NCBI GenBank assembly: GCA_963844325.1
Contig: CAWJNV010000002.1
Coordinates: 1,922,001 to 1,986,000 of the forward strand
Reading direction: 5' to 3'
Source of the DNA: CADCTQ01 sp963844325
GTDB taxonomy: Bacteria; Bacteroidota; Bacteroidia; Cytophagales; 172606-1
Length of the DNA: 64,000 nt
The notes below the pieces were generated by a model. It was not told the DNA's origin. It was given only the letters and a program-made list of their open reading frames with translations, and did no database searches. Made by a program: the position numbers and the translations under genes. Shown one piece after another: positions 16,589 through 24,663 of this stretch (position 1 is the first letter of the stretch; each line of letters starts with the position of its first letter).

Positions 16589-16596
16589 TACCTTTG
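16589..16596 (+). promoter_or_regulatory. Possible Bacteroidota -7 promoter element
   Basis: TACCTTTG matches the Bacteroidota -7 consensus TAnnTTTG and sits about 30 bp before the DUF4919 start. No convincing -33 TTG box was found at the usual spacing. Confidence 0.4.
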
Positions 16597-16624
16597 CGGC
16601 TCTACACCACTTCCCGTTTTGCGC

Positions 16625-17290
16625 ATGCAGCTACGAAACCTCCTGATTGCGGCCTCCCTCCTGGCTTTTGCCGGGGAAGTACGGGCCCAGCAAATTTCCA
16701 AGATAAACTTCAACGTCATCTCCGAAGCGGTAAAGGCCCCCAAGTCGCGCTACCACTACCCCAAGTTGTTTGACCGCTACAAACGCAACGACACCACGCT
16801 GTCGAAGATCGACTACAAATACCTGTACTACGGACAGGCGGCCCTGCCCGGCTACCGGCCCTACGGCAAAGACCCCCGCAAGCAGGAACTGAGCAATGCC
16901 CTCCAGCAGAACGATTACAAGAAGACAGTGGCCCTCGGCAAGTCCATCCTCGCCGACAAGCCCTTCGACGTGAACACCATTTTCGGCATGGTGGCAGCCC
17001 ATTCGCAGACCAAAAACGATAAGGAAGCCCGGCTCTGGGATTTTAAGTTCCGGCGCCTCGTGGACGTAATCCTCGAGAGCGGCGACGGCCGCAGCAAGGA
17101 AACGGCCTACGTGGTCACCGACGCCGGCGACGAATTCATCGTGACGGGCATCCTCGGCCTCGACGTAGCCAAACAAACGGTGGTGGACAACAAGTACGAC
17201 TTGCTCGAAATCACCTACCCCAACGAACTCAACATCAAGCAGATCTATTTCAACATCGAAAAACCGCTGGGGGCGATTAGCAAAAAATAG
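16625..17290 (+). CDS. DUF4919 domain exported protein
   Basis: This 221-residue protein has a signal peptide (MQLRNLLIAASLLAFAGEVRA) and then the DUF4919 core. Family marks are KINFNVISEAVKAP, YHYPKLFDRYKRNDTTL, IDYKYLYYGQAALPGYRPYG and the C-terminal YDLLEITYPNELNIKQIYFN. DUF4919 proteins are periplasmic or outer-membrane associated and of unknown function. The ATG at 16625 is chosen because it directly opens the signal peptide. It is convergent with the DUF697 gene, and a CATTGGTCA hairpin lies in between. Confidence 0.85.
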   Translation: MQLRNLLIAASLLAFAGEVRAQQISKINFNVISEAVKAPKSRYHYPKLFDRYKRNDTTLSKIDYKYLYYGQAALPGYRPYGKDPRKQELSNALQQNDYKKTVALGKSILADKPFDVNTIFGMVAAHSQTKNDKEARLWDFKFRRLVDVILESGDGRSKETAYVVTDAGDEFIVTGILGLDVAKQTVVDNKYDLLEITYPNELNIKQIYFNIEKPLGAISKK

Positions 17291-17398
17291 TCATTGGTCA
17301 GTAGTCCATGGTTCATTGGGTACACGTAAGTTGTCGCATCCGGTTGACCCCACCCACCGCGTTAACCAATGACTACTGACCAATGACCAATGTACCAT
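17291..17398. repeat. CATTGGTCA word repeat hairpin
   Basis: Left arm (17291-17320): TCATTGGTCAGTAGTCCATG and GTTCATTGG. Right arm (17363-17398): TTAACCAATGACTACTGACC and AATGACCAATGTACC. The centre has CGTAAGTTGTCGCATCCGG (17325-17343). It lies between convergent genes. The sister copy is at 27832. Confidence 0.85.
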
Positions 17399-18390
17399 TA
17401 CTCCACCGTTGGCCGGCGGCGGGCCCAGCCAAAGAGGCCGTTGCGGACGTCGTTGGTGGCTTTTTCGGCGACTTGCAGTCCCGAACGAACCCGGTCGGCC
17501 CCGGCGCGGCGGGCCGCATCCATGATGCTGCGCACCACCTGCCCCGAACTCTGCCGCACGATCTGGCCCAGCATGGAGGAAGCTTCGCGGTAGGCCGCCA
17601 GGCGCACGGTGCGGGCGTCGAAGTGACCCAGCGAAGAGCAGTACCGCTTGGCAATCACCCCCACGCGCAGCGTCAGGAACGCGTTGATCGAGCCTTCCAG
17701 CACCGAGTCCATCACCATGCCGCTGATCTGACCCAGGAAGGGCACTGACTTTACCGCCGAGTTTTGCAGCACGCTGCCCATGATGGGTTCGAGGTGGTGC
17801 GAAATGTCAATGTCTTCAATCTGCGAGGCCAGGAACGTGGTAGTGCCCACGTTGGCGTACAGGCTGGTAATGTCGCGCAGCGCCGGCCGCTGGTAGTAGA
17901 TGTGGGCAATCTGCCAGATCATGCGGGTGTGCGTCACCAGCACCGTCAGGGCGTCCAGCTTGCCGTTCTGCGAAATGGCCGTAGTGACAAAGACACTCTT
18001 GGCCGTGGCCTGGACGAGGGCATCGGCCCGGGCCTCCAGCACCGACAACGCTTTGGCAATCTCAATTTCCTCCGACCAGTTGTAGGTTTCGCCCCGCAGC
18101 AGCTTGTTGCGCGAGAGCCGCTGGCCCAGCGCCTGCACGTACACGGCCCGCGATTCGTCGGTTTCGGGCGGCGTGAGGGGCTTGGGCAGCCGGAAGTACA
18201 ACACCACCGGTACGGCAAACAGCACCGTGAAGAGTAAAATCAGCGTCCACAACACGGCCAGCCCGAACCCGGGGTGTACGGCCCGCGCCAGCAGGTACAC
18301 GCCCGAAATCTGGTTTACCACGAACAGCACGAATGCCACCAGCACCAGTACCGCCAGGCATATAAATAAAAAACGAAGTTGCTTTCTCAT
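17398..18390 (-). CDS. DUF697 family membrane protein
   Basis: This 330-residue protein begins with two membrane helices (about residues 7-30 and 42-65). A soluble region with a helical segment follows, then the DUF697-like part (about residues 130-280), in which LDALTVLVTHTRMIWQIAHIY and ANVGTTTFLASQIEDID are family-like segments. DUF697 is often found next to or fused to GTPases (YcjF type), but no GTPase gene is beside it here. The role is unknown. It is a single gene. Confidence 0.75.
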   Translation of the reverse strand: MRKQLRFLFICLAVLVLVAFVLFVVNQISGVYLLARAVHPGFGLAVLWTLILLFTVLFAVPVVLYFRLPKPLTPPETDESRAVYVQALGQRLSRNKLLRGETYNWSEEIEIAKALSVLEARADALVQATAKSVFVTTAISQNGKLDALTVLVTHTRMIWQIAHIYYQRPALRDITSLYANVGTTTFLASQIEDIDISHHLEPIMGSVLQNSAVKSVPFLGQISGMVMDSVLEGSINAFLTLRVGVIAKRYCSSLGHFDARTVRLAAYREASSMLGQIVRQSSGQVVRSIMDAARRAGADRVRSGLQVAEKATNDVRNGLFGWARRRPTVE

Positions 18391-18441
18391 TGCTCAAAAA
18401 ATCGATCTGCGTCAAAAAATAACTTTTGTGCACCTTCCGGG

Positions 18442-18463
18442 GAGACGCCATGAATGGCGTCTC
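18442..18463. repeat. GAGACGCCATGAATGGCGTCTC palindromic repeat
   Basis: A near-perfect 22 bp palindrome with the same sequence as the copies at 7514-7586, located between the DUF697 gene start and the uxaB stop. Its symmetry marks it as a REP-like hairpin. Confidence 0.75.
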
Positions 18464-18476
18464 TACAGGCGTTTTT

Positions 18477-20003
18477 CTAACCTTCCAATCCCCTCAGGGT
18501 TTCAACGGCGCCGCGGCGTAAGAGGTTGAGCAGGTGCCCCGTGACGGCGGCGGCGAAGTCGGGTAATTGCGACAGGTCGGCGCCCCAAAGTCCGGTGTCC
18601 GAGAGGATGCCCCGTACGAAGGATTCGGCCGTTTCTTCCCGGAAGGTCGGCCATTTTTCGTGAAAATACGGGGCAGACTGGTCGCTGATGGGATAAGGCT
18701 GCCCGTTCCGCCGGCCGAAGTACTTGCCGTCTTCCGCCTGCACGGCCCGCATGAAGAGCAGGTACGCCGCGAAGCCCAGCGCAAAGTGAGGCGGCGCCGC
18801 GCGGTGCCGCCCGTAGTAATTGAGCAGCGTGGGCACGTTCCGCATTTTCATTTTCGAAGTGTATTGCAGCGTGATGTTGAGGAGCGGGTGCACCAGGTAG
18901 GGGTTGCGGAACCGGTCCAGCACCGCTTCGGCAAAGGCCGTGGCACTCTCCTCGTCCACGGGCACGGCCGGCACGATTTCCCGCAGCGCCACGTGCGTGA
19001 TGAAGCGGCTCATCTGCGGGTGGTTCATGCAGTCGCCCACGGTTTCGAGGCCGCACAGGTAGCCCAGCCCTACGCTGATGGTGTGCGTACCGTTGAGCAG
19101 GCGCAGCTTCCGTTCGCGGTACGGCGTAATGTCGGGCGAAATCACCACCCCGGCGTCGGCGGCGGCGAAGGAGAGGGTTTCTTTCACCCGTTCGTCGCCT
19201 TCAATGGCCCAGAGGCGGTACACCTCCGAGACGGTGAGCAGGTCGTCGCGGTAGCCGAGGCGGGCGAAGATCTTTTGCGTTTCGGCTTCGCCGGGCTTGC
19301 CGGGCACGATGCGGTCCACCAGGGAGTTGCAGAACACGTTGTGGGCCGTCAGCCACTGGGTAAAGGCCGGATTGAGCTGGTGCTGCCGGGCCTGTTCGAG
19401 CACGATTTCCCGGAGCAGGCGGCCATTGTCCACGACCAGTTCGCAGGGGATGATTACCAGGCCGCTGCCGGGGGCGCCGCCGAAGGCCTTGAACCGTTCG
19501 TAGAGGAAGGCGGTGAGCTTGCCCGGGAACGAGACGGGCGGTGCCCCGAACACGTTGTCCTCCACCAGTTGGATGCCGATTTCGGTGGTGTTGGAGAGCA
19601 CGATTTTCAGTTCCGGGTTGTGGGCGCACGCGAGCACGGCGGGCCACTCGCTGCGGGCCGAGAGGGTGCGGCTGATGGCGGCGTTTACCACCCATTCTTC
19701 CACCGGCTGCCCCCCTTCGATGCCCCGGGTGCAGTGGGTAAACAGATTATCCTGTTCCCCGAACGTATCAACGCCCCCCGCATCGGTGGATTTGACCACG
19801 ACCACGCGGCCGTTAAAGGCGCCTTGCCGGTTGGCCCGGTCGATGAAGTAGTCTTGCAGGCCGCGCAGCAGCACGCCGGTGCCGAACTGGAGCACTTTTT
19901 CGGGCAGGCTGAACACGGCGGGATCAGGCAGGGCAACCGGCTGGCCGGCGGCCCGTTTGTCGGCGAGGAGGGCTTTGCTAAGTTTGGGCGTAGGGGCGGT
20001 CAT
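18477..20003 (-). CDS. uxaB: Tagaturonate reductase (altronate oxidoreductase)
   Basis: This 508-residue member of the mannitol-dehydrogenase family reduces D-tagaturonate to D-altronate with NADH. UxaB-type marks are VLQFGTGVLLRGLQDYFID near the N-terminus, LKIVLSNTTEIGIQ, GLVIIPCELVVDNG, NSLVDRIVPG and the RKLRLLNGTHT catalytic Lys-Asn-His area. These resemble UxaB rather than fructuronate reductase UxuB. It faces away from the uxuA and uxaC genes but shares the locus. No altronate dehydratase or UxuB gene is seen in this window, so the flux through this enzyme is an open point. Confidence 0.9.
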   Translation of the reverse strand: MTAPTPKLSKALLADKRAAGQPVALPDPAVFSLPEKVLQFGTGVLLRGLQDYFIDRANRQGAFNGRVVVVKSTDAGGVDTFGEQDNLFTHCTRGIEGGQPVEEWVVNAAISRTLSARSEWPAVLACAHNPELKIVLSNTTEIGIQLVEDNVFGAPPVSFPGKLTAFLYERFKAFGGAPGSGLVIIPCELVVDNGRLLREIVLEQARQHQLNPAFTQWLTAHNVFCNSLVDRIVPGKPGEAETQKIFARLGYRDDLLTVSEVYRLWAIEGDERVKETLSFAAADAGVVISPDITPYRERKLRLLNGTHTISVGLGYLCGLETVGDCMNHPQMSRFITHVALREIVPAVPVDEESATAFAEAVLDRFRNPYLVHPLLNITLQYTSKMKMRNVPTLLNYYGRHRAAPPHFALGFAAYLLFMRAVQAEDGKYFGRRNGQPYPISDQSAPYFHEKWPTFREETAESFVRGILSDTGLWGADLSQLPDFAAAVTGHLLNLLRRGAVETLRGLEG

Positions 20004-20014
20004 GAAGCAGAAGT

Positions 20015-20250
20015 ATAAATTAGGAATTTCAAATTTTGAATTGTGGATGAAAGAGACTTACGCGTTACAGCGGCATCGGTGAAAGTCCCGGAGGGACGTC
20101 CTGTTCCTGGCAGCGCATTACCCCACGCGAATGAGTTCCGTAGGAACGACCTGTTCTGTAAAACAGTACGCCCCTACGGGGCTTGTGTATAATTATGATG
20201 CCTTTCCTAGGAACAGTACGCTCCTCCGGAGCTAAGTACCTAACTTTACA
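20015..20250. repeat. Mixed intergenic repeat block
   Basis: It starts with AATTAGGAATTTCAAATTTTG (20024 region), then CTTACGCG (20057-20064), the AAAGTCCCGGAGGGACG block (20082-20110), GTTCCGTAGGAACGACCTG (near 20136) and GGAACAGTACGCTCCTCCGG (near 20210). The last two words are of a type widespread in Bacteroidota noncoding DNA. No gene is visible. Confidence 0.6.
20082..20110 (+). repeat. Dispersed repeat, copy 1 of 2
   Basis: AAAGTCCCGGAGGGACG followed by TCCTGTTCCTGG matches the reverse complement of 60167-60195 with only a few mismatches. Confidence 0.7.
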
Positions 20251-20298
20251 ATAAGTATTCTGCTTTAGGCATCTACTCACTGCTACCTATTTTTTCAA

Positions 20299-21354
20299 AT
20301 GAAACAGATCCTGTCCCTCTCCTTTGCCCTCTTGCTGCCGGTACTGGCGGCTTTTGCGCAGCCCAATAAGGCGTCCAACAAAGCGACGCTGGCCGGCGCG
20401 GCCCCTTTCCCGGTGGGGGCCGCCCTCAGCCCGAGGTACCTGCACAAAGACCGGGCGTACACCGAGGCCGCCATCCGTGAATTCAATTCGGTAACGGCCG
20501 AAAACATCATGAAGCCCCGGGGCTTGTCGCGGGGCCGCGGGCAGTACCACTGGGCCGCGGCCGACTCCCTGGTGGCGTTCTGCCGGCAGCACAACAAGCA
20601 GTTGCACGGCCATGCGCTGGTCTGGCACGAGTCGGTGCCGGCATGGGTCAACACCTTCCCGGGCGACTCGACGGCCTGGGAAGGCATCCTGCAGGAACAC
20701 ATCCGCGACGTGGCTACGCACTTCCGGGGCAAGGTGCGGAGCTGGGACGTGGTCAATGAAGCCCTCTCCGACACGGCCGGCCGGATGCGCAACACGCCCT
20801 GGCGCCAGCACCTGGGCGACGACTACGTGGCCCGCTGCTTCCGCTACGCCCGCGAGGCCGATCCCGACGCCAAACTCTTTTACAACGACTACAGCCTCGA
20901 ATCGGACCCGGTCAAGCTGGCCGCCGCCCTGCGCATGATCGACGACTTCAAGCGCCGCGGCATTCCGCTCGACGGCGTGGGTCTGCAAATGCACATTGCC
21001 ATCAACACGCCGGAGGCCGGCATCCGCAAGGCAATGCGCGAAATGGCGGGCCGCGGGCTGCTGGTACACCTCTCCGAACTCGACGTGCGCATCAACACCA
21101 CCAAGGACAGCCTGCTCCAAGAGACGCCCGCCCTGCTGGCCCAGCAGGCCGAAAAAGTGCGGCAGGTGGTGCGGGCCTTCCTCGAAGAGGTGCCGCCGGC
21201 CCAGCGGTACGCCATCACCACCTGGGGCGTGGCCGACCCCAACAGCTGGGTAATGAACTGGCGCAAACAGGAAGACTACCCGCTGCTCTTCGACCGCAAT
21301 TACAAGCCCAAGCCGGCCCACGCGGCATTCATTGAGGCAGCGCGGGGGAAATGA
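20299..21354 (+). CDS. GH10 endo-1,4-beta-xylanase
   Basis: This 351-residue secreted enzyme (signal peptide MKQILSLSFALLLPVLAAFA) is a single GH10 domain that hydrolyses internal beta-1,4-xylosidic bonds. GH10 marks are FNSVTAENIMKP, the LHGHALVWH motif, the acid/base Glu in WDVVNEAL, the LFYNDYSLE motif and the nucleophile Glu in LSELDVRIN, followed by AITTWGVADPNSW. No carbohydrate-binding module is attached. It lies between uxaB and uxuA, which suggests it releases glucuronic-acid-decorated xylan fragments for the hexuronate pathway. Confidence 0.95.
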   Translation: MKQILSLSFALLLPVLAAFAQPNKASNKATLAGAAPFPVGAALSPRYLHKDRAYTEAAIREFNSVTAENIMKPRGLSRGRGQYHWAAADSLVAFCRQHNKQLHGHALVWHESVPAWVNTFPGDSTAWEGILQEHIRDVATHFRGKVRSWDVVNEALSDTAGRMRNTPWRQHLGDDYVARCFRYAREADPDAKLFYNDYSLESDPVKLAAALRMIDDFKRRGIPLDGVGLQMHIAINTPEAGIRKAMREMAGRGLLVHLSELDVRINTTKDSLLQETPALLAQQAEKVRQVVRAFLEEVPPAQRYAITTWGVADPNSWVMNWRKQEDYPLLFDRNYKPKPAHAAFIEAARGK

Positions 21355-21356
21355 GA

Positions 21357-21713
21357 GCGGGATTTTCAGGATTAGAGAATTAACAGGATTGGATGGCGAA
21401 GGGATGAGGGCGGAAGGCTTGGACGGGGCTGCGGGGTGGGGCGGGTTTTTAAACCCGACCCCCGGATGAGGTTGGTGGGAAGCGTACGGTAGTATCAGTA
21501 GGATAGGGTTTCAACCCTATCCACTATCCACCGCCGTAGGCGGAACAAATTGGGGGATAGGGTTTCAACCCTATCCTATTGATACTACCGTACGCTTCTC
21601 ATCATCCCCGTTCCGAACGGGTCGGGTTTGAGAACCCCACCCCACCCCGGGGCCCCGTCCAAGCCCTCCGCCCCAACCCCCGCCATCCAATCCCGAAAAT
21701 CCCGATGCGTAAG
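21357..21713. repeat. Near-palindrome of about 355 bp
   Basis: The left arm (21357-21523) and right arm (21554-21713) are reverse complements for most of their length. The best-matching part is GAAGCGTACGGTAGTATCA plus GGATAGGGTTTCAACCC near the centre; outer parts carry GGATTTTC, GGATGGCG and GGCTTGGACGGGG. The centre is CCGCCGTAGGCGG. It sits between the xylanase and uxuA genes. No ORF of significance lies inside. Confidence 0.9.
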
Positions 21714-21759
21714 GAGTAGAAAAATCCGGAATGTGCCTTATTAGGACAAAAACCCAAGC

Positions 21760-22935
21760 ATGCATTTAGAGCAAACCTGGCGTTGGTTTGGCCCCAACGA
21801 CCCCGTAAGTCTCGCCGACGTGCGTCAGGCCGGCGCCACGGGCATTGTGTCGGCCCTCCACCACGTGCCCAACGGGCAGGTGTGGACGGTGGACGAAATC
21901 CAAAAGCGGCAGGCCGAAATTGAAGCCGCGGGCCTGCGGTGGTCGGTGGTCGAAAGCGTACCCCCGCACGAGAACATCAAGACCGGCTCCGGTCGCCGCG
22001 ACGAATACATCCGCAACTACCAGGAGTCGCTGACCAACCTCGCCCGGTGCGGCATTACCACGGTGTGCTACAACTTCATGCCCGTACTCGACTGGACGCG
22101 CACCGACCTCGACCACGTGGTCGAAGACGGTTCCAAAGCGCTGCGGTTCGACGCCAACGAATTTGCCGCCTTTGAGTTGTTCATTCTCAAGCGTCCCGGG
22201 GCCGAAAGGCACTACTCCGCCGGGCGGATGAAAAAGGCGCAGGCCTGCTACGAACGGCTGGACGAGGCGCAGGCGGCGCGGCTTACCCGAAACATCATTG
22301 CCGGCCTGCCCGGCTCGAACGAAAAATTTACCGTAGCGCAGTTCCAGGAGGCCCTCAATGCCTACCAGTACGTGGGCGAGAAGGAACTGCGGGCCAACCT
22401 GGTGTACTTCCTGCAAAAGATAGCCCCGGTAGCCGAGGAGGCCGGCATCAAACTCACCATTCACCCCGACGACCCGCCGTACCCGATCCTGGGGCTGCCC
22501 CGCGTGGTAAGCACCGAGGCCGACGCCAGGTGGCTCACCGAAGCCGTAGATGTGCCGGCCAACGGCCTGTGCTTCTGCACGGGCTCCTACGGCGTGCGGC
22601 CCGACAATGACCTGCCGGGCATGGTGCGGCGCCTGGCCCCCCGGATTCACTTCGTGCACCTGCGCAGCACGCAACGCGACGCCGACGGCAACTTCTACGA
22701 GGCCAACCACCTGGAAGGCGACGTGGATATGTTCGCCGTAATGCGCGAACTGGTGCTCGAACAGCGCCGCCGCGGTCCGGCCCAACCCATCCCGTTCCGC
22801 CCCGACCACGGCCACCAGATGCTCGACGACCTGCACAAAAAGACCAACCCCGGCTACTCGGCCATCGGGCGGCTGCGCGGCCTGGCGGAGCTGCGCGGCC
22901 TGGAACTGGGCATTGCGCGGATGCTGGAGAGGTAG
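21760..22935 (+). CDS. uxuA: D-mannonate dehydratase
   Basis: This 391-residue protein is UxuA, converting D-mannonate to 2-keto-3-deoxy-D-gluconate with a divalent metal. Family marks are WRWFGPNDPVSLADVRQAGA at the start, HVPNGQVWTVDEIQKRQ, VESVPPHENIKTG, CYNFMPVLDWTRTDL, and later LTIHPDDPPYPILGLPR, FCTGSYGVRPDNDLP and FRPDHGHQML. Length and all core motifs are complete. It precedes the OmpA, Uma2 and uxaC genes in the same direction. Confidence 0.96.
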   Translation: MHLEQTWRWFGPNDPVSLADVRQAGATGIVSALHHVPNGQVWTVDEIQKRQAEIEAAGLRWSVVESVPPHENIKTGSGRRDEYIRNYQESLTNLARCGITTVCYNFMPVLDWTRTDLDHVVEDGSKALRFDANEFAAFELFILKRPGAERHYSAGRMKKAQACYERLDEAQAARLTRNIIAGLPGSNEKFTVAQFQEALNAYQYVGEKELRANLVYFLQKIAPVAEEAGIKLTIHPDDPPYPILGLPRVVSTEADARWLTEAVDVPANGLCFCTGSYGVRPDNDLPGMVRRLAPRIHFVHLRSTQRDADGNFYEANHLEGDVDMFAVMRELVLEQRRRGPAQPIPFRPDHGHQMLDDLHKKTNPGYSAIGRLRGLAELRGLELGIARMLER

Positions 22936-22978
22936 GGCAGGGGAGCAAGTACGAGGACTATTAACCAAAAAGAGTTTT

Positions 22979-23923
22979 ATGCGGAAATTGCTCGTGGCGA
23001 CGTTACTCCTGCACGTACTGATGCTTCCGGCGCAATGTCCTGAAGGACTGGTAACAAGCGAACAGAATCTGATTAACAACGGCGATTTTGAAGAAAGCGG
23101 GGCGCTTTTCAAAACTGACTACCGCCGGGACAGTATAGCGGATGCCGGAAGGTACCTGGTCGTCACCGACGCCAGGGACTTTTGCCATTGCTTCACCGGC
23201 AGGGGCAATGGCCAGTTCCTGGCAGTAGACGGGGCCAACGGGCGTAATAAGATTGTATGGCAACAGGAAGTAGACGTAAAAGAAAATACGACATACTTCT
23301 TTTCGGCTTGGGTATCTAACCTGTACACGATAAAGCCGGCCGTATTGCAGTTTTCCATCAACGGGCAACTACTGGGCAAGCCGTTCATGTGCTCCCCCCA
23401 AAGAAACGTGTGGAAGCAGTTTTTCGTCAACTGGGATTCGGGGAGCAACACCCGGATCGCGATTACGGTGGTAAGCCAGAACCCTGACTGGCAGGGAAAC
23501 GATTTCGGGTTGGATCGGATGCGGTTTTATGAATGCACGGCTTCCCCGCTGGCGGCGGCTTTGGGCAAAGCCGGCAAAGAGACCGTAATTCCCCTGCGGA
23601 ACGTGCTTTTTGAAACCGATAAGTGGGAAATCCTGCCGCCGTCTTACCCGGAACTAGACCTCCTGGTGAAATACCTGATGGACAATCAGGCGGTAACAAT
23701 CGAAATAGCCGGTCATACGGATGATGTAGGCGACGAAAATCACAACATCCTGCTGTCGCAACGACGCGCCGAGGCCATAGGCAACTATTTGACTGACAGA
23801 AAAGTAGATGCAAAACGAGTGGTCACCAACGGGTACGGGATGAAACACCCGGTGGATTCAAACGAGACGTTGGAGGGACGGCAGAAAAACCGCAGAGTAG
23901 AATTCAGAATCACTAAACAATAA
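22979..23923 (+). CDS. OmpA-family outer membrane protein
   Basis: This 314-residue exported protein has a signal peptide (MRKLLVATLLLHVLMLPAQ). The N-terminal half resembles a jelly-roll or CBM-like domain that opens with NLINNGDFEESG, seen in many secreted Bacteroidota proteins. The C-terminal OmpA domain (about residues 200-314) has the peptidoglycan-binding IEIAGHTDDVGDENHNILLS and QRRAEAIGNYL, ending in GRQKNRRVEFRI. It should anchor to peptidoglycan. The start at 22979 is preferred because it opens the signal peptide; an in-frame upstream start would overlap uxuA. Confidence 0.85.
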   Translation: MRKLLVATLLLHVLMLPAQCPEGLVTSEQNLINNGDFEESGALFKTDYRRDSIADAGRYLVVTDARDFCHCFTGRGNGQFLAVDGANGRNKIVWQQEVDVKENTTYFFSAWVSNLYTIKPAVLQFSINGQLLGKPFMCSPQRNVWKQFFVNWDSGSNTRIAITVVSQNPDWQGNDFGLDRMRFYECTASPLAAALGKAGKETVIPLRNVLFETDKWEILPPSYPELDLLVKYLMDNQAVTIEIAGHTDDVGDENHNILLSQRRAEAIGNYLTDRKVDAKRVVTNGYGMKHPVDSNETLEGRQKNRRVEFRITKQ

Positions 23924-23975
23924 CACTGCGATCACTTGGCTGTGGGGCTTGCAACGCAGCGCAAATGTCTGATTC

Positions 23976-24614
23976 ATGGCAACAATAACCGAAAATAAAG
24001 GACGAACCGCCCGGCAAGGCAGCACGCCGGGGAAAACGGCGGCGTCCGGCAAAAAAGCCAGTGAAGTACCCGATGCGTTGATGTATGAGATGGACAACGG
24101 CGTGCCCATCTATTACCGGGGCTACAAGGAGGTATTGGCTGGTAAGAAATCTTTTGATGCAGTAACCGGGTTAACCCTTGTGCAGAGCTACGTCATTGCC
24201 AAAATATTGAAGTTGCTTTTCCGGCAGTTACCCGATACCCACTACGAAGTGTTGAGCAGCGAATTAGGCTTACAACTTGACTGCGACTCGTGGCGGGTCT
24301 GTGACCTGGCCATTTATCCATCCGGCTCATTGGATGAGGCACAGTACAACGACGAATACGCGCCAATTCCACCAAAAGTATTTATTCAAGTGGATACGAA
24401 AGCCAATCCCGAAAGCGGGCAGCAGTACTGCCACCGGAAAACGGACCAACTGCTTCGGTTCGGCGTGGAAAAAATCATCTGGATTTACACCCGCGAACCC
24501 CGCAAGATCATGATTGCCGCTCCCAACGCCGACTGGCGCATCACCGACTGGACCTCCGAAATCGAACTCCTGCCCGGCACCTCATTCCGCCTCTCCGACC
24601 TGATGAAGAAGTAA
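23976..24614 (+). CDS. Uma2 family (DUF820) putative nuclease
   Basis: This 212-residue protein matches the Uma2 family with the PD-(D/E)XK nuclease fold. The core runs CDLAIYPSG (Asp), VFIQVDTKANPESGQ (Asp, Lys) and KTDQLLRFGVEKIIWIY. The VFIQVDTKA segment takes the place of the usual I-E-V-S strand, so the catalytic Glu is Asp. The N-terminal 30 residues are a Lys/Gly-rich extension. The molecular role of Uma2 proteins is unknown. A second member lies at 26253. Confidence 0.75.
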   Translation: MATITENKGRTARQGSTPGKTAASGKKASEVPDALMYEMDNGVPIYYRGYKEVLAGKKSFDAVTGLTLVQSYVIAKILKLLFRQLPDTHYEVLSSELGLQLDCDSWRVCDLAIYPSGSLDEAQYNDEYAPIPPKVFIQVDTKANPESGQQYCHRKTDQLLRFGVEKIIWIYTREPRKIMIAAPNADWRITDWTSEIELLPGTSFRLSDLMKK

Positions 24615-24621
24615 TTCTTCT

Positions 24622-24663
24622 CATCCCCTTCATCCTGACATCCCGTAAATCCTGATCCCGATC
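24622..24663. repeat. AATCCTGATCCCG word-repeat tract
   Basis: CATCCCCTTCATCCTGACATCCCGTAAATCC and TGATCCCGATC fill the whole gap between the Uma2 stop and the uxaC start. Same family as 11085, 21359 and 33752. Confidence 0.65.
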
